Assembly (NCBI GenBank): GCA_021613535.1
Contig: CP075493.1
Location: 4,650,001 to 4,714,000, forward strand
Reading direction: 5' to 3'
DNA from: Adineta vaga
Lineage: Eukaryota; Rotifera
Length of the DNA stretch: 64,000 bases
The translations under genes were made by a program, and so were the position numbers. Numbering within the stretch: the stretch's first letter is position 1; every line of letters begins with the position of its first letter. The notes under the pieces are model-generated. The model did no database searches, was not told the origin of the DNA, and was given only the letters and a program-made list of their open reading frames with translations. Positions 55,201 to 64,000 of this stretch are shown here, one piece after another.

Positions 55201-57374
55201 AAGTTGGTTGGCCAGATATACTTGATATTCTTTTACAACGAGGTGCTGCTGTTGATTCAGCACCAGCTGGTAAACGAGCAGAAGAAAATAAAATAGCTGG
55301 TTCAACACCATTGATTGGTGCAACTAAATACAATCATCCAGATTGTGTCAAACGTTTATTAGCACATCATGCAAATCCAAATCATCAAAATCAATCGGGT
55401 ATATCAGCATTGATGCTTGCAGCGGAACAAGGTTATTTTGAATGTGTGAAATTACTTGTACAAGCTGGAGCTGATTTGGAATTAGCACCAAGTGGTAAGA
55501 GTTTTTGATTACATTTCTGTGAAGATGATGGTTATGAAAACAAACTGTTGTATTTCATAGGTCAATTAGCTTTAACAATGAATTTATGCGGCCAAACACC
55601 GTTATTTTGTGCGGCAAAAGAAGGACGAACAGAGATAGTGAAATATCTATTAGATCGTGGAGCTAATCCTCGTGTACAAAATCATTATGGTGTTAGTGCT
55701 TTATGGATTCCAGCACAAAAAGGCATGTTACAAGTTGTAGAATTGTTATTGAATGCTGGTGCTGATACACATGTTGCACCGTTTGGTAATCTTGCTGATG
55801 AATTAAATATAACCGGTTGGACGCCACTTTATGCGGCAATGAAATCTCGGAAATTTGATGTAGTTAAATTACTTCTGAAACGTGGTGCCGATCCTAATGC
55901 CGTCACAAAATTAGGTTCAACACCATTTTTATTAGCATCAGAAATATGTGATTTAGATATTATTGAAGCATGTGTTGAAGCAAATGCTGATCTAGATTTT
56001 GCACCAAGTGGTTCAGATGCTGATAATCTGAATATTACGGGTCAAACAGCACTTTTCATGGCAACATTAAAAGATCGTGTCGATGTTGTGAAATTTCTCA
56101 TAGACAAACGAGCACAAGTTAATGTACAAAATCGTTATGGTGTTTCACCATTACTTCTTTGTGCTGAATCGGGCAATTTCGAGCTTGTACAAGCACTCGT
56201 CGAAGCTGGTGCAGACGTGAATATTACACCACAAGGTGATTTAGCTGAAGAGAATTTTCTTGCTGGACAAGTAAGTTCATTTTCGGTTTTCGTATTTAAT
56301 AAATATTGATCGGTTTTTCTGTAGACACCTCTTTTTGGTGCAGCAAAAAAGGGCCATGTAGAAATTTGTCAATATCTAATTAAGAATAATGCCGATGTCA
56401 ATGCTGTAACAATGGTATGTTTATTATTATTCGAAAATGATTTCTTCTATGTAATTGATTGTTTAGACTGGTGCCACACCCTTGTATACAGCAACTGAAG
56501 AAGGCCATTTAGAAGTTGTTGAATTATTAATTCGACATGGTGCCGATGTCAACCGATCACCACAAGGTCAAGTCGCACGTGATCTACATATTGAAAACCA
56601 AACACCTTTATTAATTGCATGTATGAGAAATCATGAAGCTATTATTCGACATTTAATTGAATCGGGTGCCAATGTTAATGTTACATCAGAACGTGGCTCA
56701 TCACCGTTTCTTGCCATTTGTCAGCATAATAATGTTGAATTAGCACGATTGCTTATTCAACATGAAGCCCGACATGATGTTGAAGCAAAAAATTTATATG
56801 ATGGAAAAATTAATGGATTAATTGTTGCGGCAGAATCGGGATCCTTTGATATTTTACGTTTATTAGTTGACGCCGGTTTAGATGTTAATTATAAAATTGA
56901 AGGAAAAGTAAGATTCTATCTGGCAAGAGAATTAACTTGATGTATATCATGAAAATGTTTTTTTTTTCTTTCTAGGGTGAAACAGCAGGCCGTACACCAT
57001 TATTTTGTGCATGTGCGAAAGGCTTTCAAGATATTGTAGAATATTTAATCGATCGAGGAGCTGATGTAAATGGAACAGAAAAAGTAAGTTTAATCATAGA
57101 TTATGAAACTATTATGATCATCTTTATTTGATTTTAGAGTGGTCTTTCATGTTTGCATATTGCGGCAGCTATGGGTCATGCTGATACCGTTCGAATCTTA
57201 TGTGAACGTGGTGCCAATGTTGATCAACAATTTCGTTTCGAAGAGCAAGATGTCACTGCATATGATTTAGCCGAATCTCAGCAACACGATCATGTTTGTC
57301 AAGTTCTGAAGAATTTTGGCGCACGACAACCACCACATAGTACATTGCCTAGCCATGTAGAGTCTAATAAATAA
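52220..57374 (+). CDS. Ankyrin-repeat protein with N-terminal acylation signal
   Basis: Exons at 52220-52388, 54998-55079, 55134-55495, about 55560-56271, 56325-56414, 56467-56907, 56977-57083 and 57139-57374. The N-terminus 'MGCTGTKASKAEGD' is a consensus for N-myristoylation (Gly2) and palmitoylation (Cys3), so membrane attachment is expected. The rest is about sixteen or more ankyrin repeats ('TPLFCAAKEGRTEIVKYLL', 'GVSPLLLCAESGNFELVQAL' and so on), interrupted by recurring 'APSG' plus 'ADELNITGQT'-like linkers. No other domain is visible. The role is likely scaffolding at a membrane. Intron 1 is 2,609 bp, far longer than the others, and holds a GH2 gene. Confidence 0.85.
52604..54895 (+). 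CDS. Glycoside hydrolase family 2 enzyme, nested in the ankyrin gene's intron 1
   Basis: An intronless frame of about 763 aa from the first ATG (52604). It opens with 'YPRPNLRRQTWLNLNGLWSF', the jelly-roll sugar-binding start of GH2. The catalytic (beta/alpha)8 part has 'NTLRKHMKIE', 'VIWVLFNEEWGQYD' with the acid/base Glu (about 54085-54100) and 'VLGECGGFGL' with the probable nucleophile Glu (about 54280). GH2 members are beta-galactosidases, glucuronidases or mannosidases; the substrate cannot be fixed. Upstream, the frame stays open from an AG at 52488 and encodes a hydrophobic stretch ('GIVIAVFIFVFIQFTL'), so an additional 5' exon giving a signal anchor is possible. The C-terminus is Tyr-rich. 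Bacterial-like origin is inferred. Confidence 0.82.
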   Translation: MNLNPNMSTNWTEQVIAQSIPLNEYPRPNLRRQTWLNLNGLWSFTITSLDATFPITYDKVIRVPFPIESYLSGIQTRVDNTKFLWYKRTFQFPLVSQQRILLHFDKVDYETVVYINQELVGTKHLGGYDPFFYDITSYINETIDNELVVRVWDPSDHWYQARGKQMLDIKINNSIFYTPCSGIWGTVWLEYVPNVYINRVQFQTKILSKEIDLSYQIDLFIPSLHSKYYLLEMEKQKEQLLDAAHVDISDKSNVTDNKHNYKLEIHISNSNHEHVLTLTTKKINQNNHFIFSLFDIKLWSPENPYLYDIHIELYQKNILIDQVDSYLAFRQISLCMKTKEICLNNKPYFMYGVLDQGYWPDGLYRAPTDDAYIYDIKQMKQLGFNTLRKHMKIETSRWYYWCDVLGMLVWQDMPAGDSYIGYEIEFEQDRQLRLHRDIKINNLPTEPSPYDERFIRRKEVSHRKYASKIQFERELQIMVDFLSFHPSIVIWVLFNEEWGQYDTIRLAKWMESYDPHRLINAASGWQDRKDTGHIRDIHDYTQNILLPIDDEPNRALVLGECGGFGLVEFGWSYNTYLDQEFLTYAFEQLIIHLSKRLSAMIYTQLSDVENEKNGILSYNRQKVKFLSTHINRVLKKDFSRIFKFQYIWNLTSIPYTNYTYLSLNRSFHLDLNIKNYDLYHFYFYTCYLYSVVNININNHYVFYFNRTHLIRDYYYTAIPINLFRNNRFNQNYYLNIQVSYSNDSLISYRNRTYFDIYIVMLSK

Positions 57375-58399
57375 ATCAATAAATAAAATCTATTCCTTTT
57401 TCTTTTTTTTTTCTCTTTTCTGTTCCTGTATATCATAATACAACGTCATCCCGTTGTTCGTACTTTATTTATTCTTCTTATATCTTTTTTTCTTTGTCTC
57501 TACGATCGACGGTTGCTCTATTTGTCTCAATCTTTCCCCCCTCGTTTTGTGCGCCCAACTGTGTGTAATTTTTTTTCTTCTCTTCTATATTGTCTCTGAT
57601 TTTCGCTTGTACACGAGCTCACAATTTTTTCTCTTTTTCTTTTTCAATATCTGTGTTCTTTTCTTCTTTTTTCTTTATTGAGAAATTCCTACGAGTGTAT
57701 GTTTAGAGAGAGAAAGAGAGTTATTCTAGGAATAAAAAGTGAACAAAATAGTGTATATCTATGTGTGTGTGTGTGTGAAACAAACGATAGATTCATTTTA
57801 ATTTTACTTTATTCAATATATACATATATATATATATATTAAAGAAAAGACAAATATAATGAATCAAATTTTACTTCAGATTAAGTTGATCGATTTCAAC
57901 AACGAGATAAGAACGATATGTACGTGGGCATGATTATAAATTAACCATTACATTTTGCTATTTTGCATTCTAACAAAGTTATATAGATTGAAATCGAAAT
58001 ATCTCAACTTAAATTGAAGGTTTTGAAACTTGCAACTGCTTGATACATTTATATCGATATATTTTGATGAGATTTGTATGTTCGCAGTTAATAGCTAAAC
58101 AAAATGTCTTGAGAATTTGCTGATTGTGTATTGCACTCATTGATCTTTGACCAAATGATCTTCTCATCTACTTTTTCTATACTAACATAAAATCTAGTGT
58201 TAATTTTCCCGATTTATTCTATTCTGTTTGATAAGAAGCTCGAAATAATTGTCCTTTCTCGTGACATATTCTAATCAATGATGACATGTCATTGCTATAG
58301 GGGCATATATGTAGCTATTCAATGAAGCTAAAACTATTGACAAATAGAAGGCAAATTGAAGATATCGAAAGTAAATCATCTGTAAATTAATTTCAGATC
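57375..58399. other. Intergenic; T-rich 3' flank and microsatellites
   Basis: A long pyrimidine-rich stretch (57390-57690) is followed by (GT)n at about 57765-57778 and (AT)n at about 57824-57840. The open frame at 57454-57681 is Phe/Leu-rich because of poly-T and is not a gene. The ACOT9-like gene begins after a 'tttcag' at 58391-58396. Confidence 0.55.
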
Positions 58400-60238
58400 A
58401 TGCATCAACAATTGTTTTTCATCGTTTCTCGTACTTCCTTGAACAAGATTACATCTCGTTCAATACAAACAATGGCAGATAGTAAATCATTTTTAGTTTC
58501 ATCTTTCATTTGTTTTATTTTCTTTGCTATTAGTTCGAAAAAGTATGCAAGCATTAGTTGGTGCTCAAATAGTTTATGGTCACGGAAATCAAAGTGGAAG
58601 TCATGCTCAATTAACTGATCAGATTGCAGTCAGTTCAACATTAACTTCACGTACAATCGCTGAAAGTTATGATGAAGCGATCATTCCATTAGGTAACAAA
58701 CTACCTTGTCTTTTCTTTAATTATTATCTATATGAATTAGCATCAAATATAAAACTACGAGAACCATATGTTAATTTCGAAAATAAAGTACGATTTGGAA
58801 GAATCCTCGAAGATCTGGATACCATGGCTGGTATTACAATAGAGCTTCGTTTTTTTTTCTTCTTCTAAATTAATTTCTTTCTTCAAGTTCATATTGCATA
58901 CAAACATAATGCTCCGCAATTGATTAAATCAATAAATGTTCATCCGTTAGCAATTGTAACTGCTGCTGTTGATCGTATTGGTATGAATAATGTAATATTT
59001 CTCATGTAGAACTTGTTTTGTTGAATTTTCTTTTTTTATAGAAGTGGCTGTACCTCATATGAATATTGATCAAGATATTCGTCTTAGTGGTTTTGCGTCA
59101 TATGTAGGAAAATCTTCAATGGAAGTGACATTAAAAATCGATCAAGTAAATGTTTCAATTGGAATGAAATACAGTTTAAAGAAAAACGATTTCGTAGGAT
59201 AATAATGGTACATGGAATCATATATTACATGCATTGTTTGTTCTTGCTGCTCGAGATCCACGAACAAGAAAGTCGGTTTGATCATCTGAATGAATTTCTT
59301 TGAAGATCATTTCAATTGTAATGAAATTAAAAACTAGGTCTGCAAAAATGAATCCATTGGTGGGATCAAATGCAAAAGATAATGAAATAATTAAGAATGG
59401 AGAATGTAAGTTCGAACATATACTTATGAACAACTGAAATTATACTTCTAGTGAACCGTCAACGTCGATTAACTGAACAAGATAAGTCATTATTTAAGAT
59501 ACCACCTGATACAGCTGAAAGTTCACTTGTTCATGATTTATTTCTCAAAACTATCACTCCAAAGTAAATCTATCGGTGGAGAAATCATCAATCTAAATAA
59601 ATCATTATTTAGTACATCAATATTTCGAACAAGACTTTTAACTGAAAATTGCATGTGGATGGAAGAAACAACTTTAAAAAATATGCATATTGGTCATCCG
59701 GAAGTAAATTTTTCTTTTTCTTTTCAAATACACAACAAATCGTTTTGTTTAGCAACGAAATTTATATAATAAAATATTCGGTGGTTATTTGATGCGTAAA
59801 TCATTTGAATTAGCTTGGACAACTGCAAGTTTATTCGCGTACGTTTCATGGGAGATCTTCGGATAAATGAAATTTCTCATTTTCTTTAGAAAGCAATCAT
59901 TAAGTACACTTGCTGTTGATGATATTATGTTTCAACGTCCGGTGGAAATCGGTTCACTTCTATTTCTTTCGTCTATGGTTGTTTATGTTGAAGGAAATAA
60001 GATTCAAACACGTGTACATGCCGAAGTTGTCGATATGCATACTGCTAAACGTGAAACAACAAATGTTTTCTATTTTATTTTCAAAACAAAAGATAATTCA
60101 CCATTGGAAAGAATTGTTGTACCAAAAACATATGCTGGTAAGTTGAAGACAATGAGAAAATAATATTCAATTTTTTGTTTGTCTTTCTTATTTTTAGAAG
60201 CAATGATGTATTTGGATGGCAAACGACATCTCGATTAG
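58400..60238 (+). CDS. ACOT9: ACOT9-like mitochondrial acyl-CoA thioesterase
   Basis: About ten exons. The N-terminus 'MHQQLFFIVSRTSLNKITSR' is Ser/Arg-rich, fitting a mitochondrial transit peptide. Two hotdog domains follow: the first with 'SRTIAESYDEAIIPLGN', 'NKVRFGRILEDLDTMAGVHI' and 'SSMEVTLKI'; the second with 'RNLYNKIFGGYLMRKSFELA', 'LAVDDIMFQRPVEIGSLLFL' and 'AMMYLDGKRHLD' before the stop. The order and wording match ACOT9, which hydrolyses acyl-CoAs in mitochondria. The start ATG lies three bases after an acceptor, 'tttcag'. Two exons near 59212-59470 are short and their exact ends are tentative. Confidence 0.88.
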
Positions 60239-61116
60239 ACTCTTTTGTTACATATATATATATATAGATAGATTGTCTATTCTTTTTTTTTGTATTCGAC
60301 AAAAAATTTTCAAGTAATAAAAGTATTCTATGTATTTATGTCAATAAACAGCTTGCTTGAATATCATTTAAGTTATGACCTTGATCTATTAGACACATGA
60401 CCCTTGAATGAATATCAGTTACTGAAAATTTTGCTCGATGTATGATTTAAGAAGAAACTATTATCATCCGGTGTATAGTTGGTGAAAATTAAGGTATAAA
60501 CACCCACACACAGCATGAAAATGCATTATGATGCGAACAGCTGATATCTATTAATAACATGTATTCGGACAATTTATAGAAATATCTTCAAATTTTAGCT
60601 TCTGTCATATGATAGAAATAAGCAATATTGAGCTACAGGGTCATCTTCATCTATTCTTTCTTTCGTAATATAAGGATAAAACGGTGTCTCATCAATGCAG
60701 TAATATTTAGGAAAAAAAACAATTGTTTAGTGTTATCGTTCTTGCCTTCTTTTTTTTCTCCTTCTTATCCATCTGCTTAGTCTATATCGTTGGAAAGGAC
60801 GAAGAGAGAACTATCCTTCTATTCCGATGCTTTCTCTCACTATTCTTTTCATTCATTTGCATGGTGTTGTGCATATCCAAGGACAAGAAACCATCGTTTG
60901 GTTCTTCCTTTTTTTGCCATTATTTATCTTTCTCCTATTTTTTTTCTGGCATTACCGATATTGGCGCGTATTGGTACTATCTACTACCCAGGCCAAACGA
61001 GCGAGTAACAAACAAAAAAAAAAAGAAACGCCGTCGTAGTCGTTGTCGTCTTCAGTTTATATGTAGGAAGATACAAGTATATCACTCGACGTCTGACCTG
61101 AACTAAAGAAAATCAA
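60239..61116. other. Intergenic / 5' untranslated region
   Basis: The Phe/Ser-rich open frame at 60723-61106 has the composition of a pyrimidine-rich leader and no domain; it probably belongs to the 5' UTR or promoter of the PDZ gene. Nothing else is seen. Confidence 0.45.
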
Positions 61117-64000
61117 ATGAGTAAAGTTTTTATCAGTCGATCAGATGCAAGTGTTTCATGGGGCTTTCGACTTCAAGGTGGCTTGGAATATAATGAACCG
61201 TTAACAGTCACCAATGTAAGTTTTCTTATTAGAAAAAAAACAATATCGATTGATTATTGTTGATATATGGATATACATTATCAAGAAAAAAAACAGGAAA
61301 ATAACCACAAGATTTCTAGAAAGAAAGAAAGATAGAGTAGAAAAACTTCTTCCTACAAAAGATTTATGTTTATCAGTAGGAAAAAGAAAAAGAAAAAGAA
61401 ATGATTTTAACTTTCTTAGATCATCCCAGAATCTCCTGCCGATGGTAAACTGGATCCTGGAGATATGATCTCGGAAATAGCTGGTAATAATGTTACTAAC
61501 ATGACTCATCGCGATGCTCTTGATCTTATTCAACATTGTGGAAATGCACTCTTTTTTACTGTTCATAAGTATATATCATGATAGTTTTCTTTTCATCAGT
61601 AAGTATGTTATTACTAATTATGTTGATGTTGTTTTAGAGTCGGTTATTCATATCCACCAGGTGGAGCACAACCACGTCCTGCCCCCGTACAATCATCAAT
61701 GTGGAAACCTGGCGGTCCACCACCAACACAACAACAGCCGCCACAATCTTCATCCTACTATCAACAAGATTTTCAACAACAATCACCTTATTACCAGCAA
61801 AACTATCAGCAACAACAACAACCTTATCATCAATCGAATTTTCAACAGCAGCCGCAACAACCACCGTATTATCAACCGAATTTTCAACAACAGTCGCAAC
61901 AACAACCATCTTATTATCAACAACAACAGCAACCACCCTATTATCAATATGATGCTCATCATCAACAGCAACAACAACCTTATTATCAAAATGATTTTTC
62001 TCATCAACAACAACAACAACAACAACCACCAACACAGTATGGTTATGGTCAATCACCACAGCCTATGTTCAATGCTGCTCCACCAGCTCCTGCTCCACCA
62101 CCACCACCACCACCTCCTCCTCCTCCACCACCGCCACCACCAATGCCTGCAGCAAACATCCCACCACCACCAATATTTGATGCTGATATGATTGCTAATG
62201 CAGCTGCTTCATTAAAAAGTCGACAACCAACTACTGAATCTCATACATCATATGAACAGACAACAGTAATTTGTCTTCCAATAAAATATTTTATATTGAT
62301 CTCATGTTTTTCTTCATCTAGGACATTTCAGCTATTCCTGCTGCACTTGCTAAAAGTCTTGGTCGTCCTGGTGGACCTAAACCATTCACTTATACGCCAG
62401 GTGGTCTTGATCTTTCAAAAATACGTGAATCAGCACGTGTGAGACGGTATGATTGCATCATCAAGACATTTTTCTTTCTAACACGATCGTTGATGACAGG
62501 TCGTGGTCGTAGTCGTACATATACATATATGCGTTTAAGCTTTATTACGTTCTTTTACTTGTCATCATCTGAACAAATGACAATGAAAGAGGTCAATTGT
62601 ATTTGATAGGTGTGAAGTCTTTCGTAATATGAATCTAAAGAATTATTACCAAGTATGAAAAGGGATTACTATCATTTTTTTTTTATCTCAGACGAAAAAA
62701 GGTCGTATGATATATGAAAAGAAAAGTATATAAAGATAAACTTGACCATTTTTTTAACCTTTTGTAAGATTAGAAAAAATGATGACCTTGCTTACAACAA
62801 TATAAATAGTTCATTATTTAATTTCCATATTATAGTCATCGCGAATATGCTTCAAATAATGACGAATCTAATGATATACAAGACATCGAACCAAATATGA
62901 ATCGTCGAATGATGGCTCCACCGGATCAGTATGCATCACAAAATCCAGCTCAAGCATTCAATCAACCTCGACAACAACCACCACAACAAAAGAAACATAT
63001 TCAACATGATACTGACGTGTAAGTTTATTCGCATAAAGAAGAAAGTCTTTTAGTTTACATGACAACATTTTTTTTCTCTATCAGAGTGACACAATCACGT
63101 TCGTTTCAAATGCTTCAAGGTTGGATATCTGATAGTGAAAAAACTGTTCCAACAGCAGTTCCACCACCATCACAACCACAAATACAACCACAGTCACAAT
63201 CATACTCACCATCTTCATCATCATCAACTACAACGACAACAATAAATACAACCTCAGCAGCAGCGGCCACAGCAGCCGCAGCTAAATCAGCAGGTTTGTC
63301 TCTGACCTTTTTTCTATGATTATTAACATAGAGAATTACCTTGGATATATGTCTTTATCCAATGCCAGAAAGTATAACTTGCGATAGATACATAGCGATA
63401 CAATTCACTGAGATAATCATTGATATTTATGTGTCTATGAACAAACTTAAGAATAGAATTTCTAAAAAAAAATAAATCTTATCTAATTGAATAAAAACAA
63501 AATGATATCAAAGTGGATAATTTCTATGATGAGACCTTATGATTTCATGTTTGTATTTCTCCATTGACGATCAACAGACTTCGAGTTATTTTGAATTCCT
63601 TCTGATCGATCTACATTTGTTGACATGTATGATATCTTTTGGTGACCTTATTTCCATATTTTAATGTCATAAGAAGGACATGTTAAATCTTCTTGATTGT
63701 CGTGAAACATTCATCGTCATAATAACCTTGATGTGACTTTTGAAGAATGTTTCTGTTCATTGTTTTTCTAGTTGCTCGAGCTGTTCTTGAAGAACAACAG
63801 ATGGGTAATCGTAGTCGACATAGCAGTAGTTCTGGTCCAACATCAAATCTTCCTTCTCGATCATTTCGTTATTTACAAGAACAATACAATACAAATAATA
63901 ACGATAGTAACGATATGACAACGACAACAACAATCGAAGAAACTGTTGTATCAGGTGAAGGAGTTGGTCTTCGACGTGGTAGTGATGGTCATATGCCATC
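61117..64000 (+). CDS. PDZ/ZASP-type (PDLIM/LDB3-like) protein, 3' end outside the window
   Basis: Exon 1 starts at 61117 ('MSKVFISRSDASVSWGFRLQ') and with the next exon makes a PDZ domain with carboxylate loop 'GFRLQGG', 'SPADGKLDPGDMISEIAGN' and 'THRDALDLIQ'. A long Gln/Tyr/Pro-rich region follows (61650-62160), including a poly-Pro run near 62085-62145. Then come 'PFTYTPGGLDLSKIRESARV' and, after two exons, 'VTQSRSFQMLQGWI', the ZM/DUF4749-type motif of ZASP/Enigma proteins. These bind alpha-actinin at Z-discs and normally carry C-terminal LIM domains, which would lie beyond 64000. Introns near 62450-62835 and 63295-63770 are longer than average. Confidence 0.85.

Noticed and set aside
57454-57681. 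Phe/Leu-rich 75-codon frame
   Set aside because: Produced by poly-T tracts in a 3' flank.
60723-61106. 127-codon Phe/Ser-rich frame
   Set aside because: Composition reflects pyrimidine-rich leader DNA; two other frames are open too, and no motif is present.
61634-62059. Antisense Val-rich frame opposite the Gln-rich region
   Set aside because: Mirror image of CAA/CAG repeats in the PDZ gene; the PDZ gene has clear splicing and domains.

Overview
This window looks like nuclear DNA of a bdelloid rotifer (Adineta/Rotaria-like). The genes are compact, AT-rich and animal-type, with GT-AG introns mostly of about 35-80 bp. Histone H2A carries a long extra C-terminal tail, as reported for bdelloids. 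Lineage-style F-box and single-exon GPCR genes sit beside conserved metazoan genes (EDEM3, FICD, YIPF4, ACOT9, C12orf4, ERICH3, a PDZ/ZASP-type gene) and genes with a bacterial flavour (DUF2383, a GH2 hydrolase, a CBM5/12 module). The species assignment is inference.

Layout. 0-1.5 kb: 3' part of a GT61-type glycosyltransferase, duplicated at 14-15.9 kb, then a small piggyBac remnant flanked by TTAA. 1.7-2.5 kb: SLC25A44-like carrier pseudogene. 3.7-5.9 kb: multi-exon F-box gene. 7.4-8.4 kb: membrane protein with a predicted extracellular domain. 9.3-9.7 kb: uncertain small gene. 10.9-13.6 kb: ERICH3-like (DUF4590) gene. 14.1-15.8 kb: complete GT61 gene. 16.0-17.2 kb: divergent H2A/H2B pair, each with a histone 3' stem-loop. 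18.5-22.0 kb: EDEM3-like gene; 22.6-23.6 kb: orphan GPCR; 23.7-25.2 kb: FICD; 25.6-26.7 kb: YIPF4. 26.9-36.0 kb: minus-strand array of eight F-box genes plus one truncated copy, many separated by only 27-130 bp. 36.8-37.6 kb: decayed leucine-rich-repeat gene. 37.9-39.3 kb: secreted AA15 LPMO with a Trp/Ser/Thr/Pro linker and CBM5/12. 40.1-40.6 kb: Ly6/three-finger protein. 41.6-45.7 kb: giant mucin with SEA-like modules. 46.5-47.1 kb: RING/TRAF-zinc-finger protein. 47.8-48.1 kb: small GPI-type gene broken by one stop. 48.3-48.8 kb: DUF2383 protein. 49.2-51.4 kb: C12orf4. 52.2-57.4 kb: N-terminally acylated ankyrin gene whose first intron holds a complete GH2 glycoside hydrolase gene on the same strand. 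58.4-60.2 kb: ACOT9-like thioesterase. 61.1 kb to the end: PDZ/ZASP-type gene running off the window.

Signals that stand out: (1) the F-box array, where almost every start codon follows a splice acceptor and several gaps also hold AATAAA, suggesting polycistronic transcription resolved by spliced-leader trans-splicing; (2) the GH2 gene nested in a 2.6-kb intron in a genome of about 60-bp introns; (3) the AA15-linker-CBM5/12 enzyme; (4) the bacterial-type DUF2383 gene with an acquired intron; (5) several half-dead genes (SLC25A44, LRR, piggyBac, GPI peptide, F-box copy) that show ongoing turnover. EDEM3, FICD and YIPF4 are close together and all act in the secretory pathway, but nothing in the sequence shows they are co-regulated.
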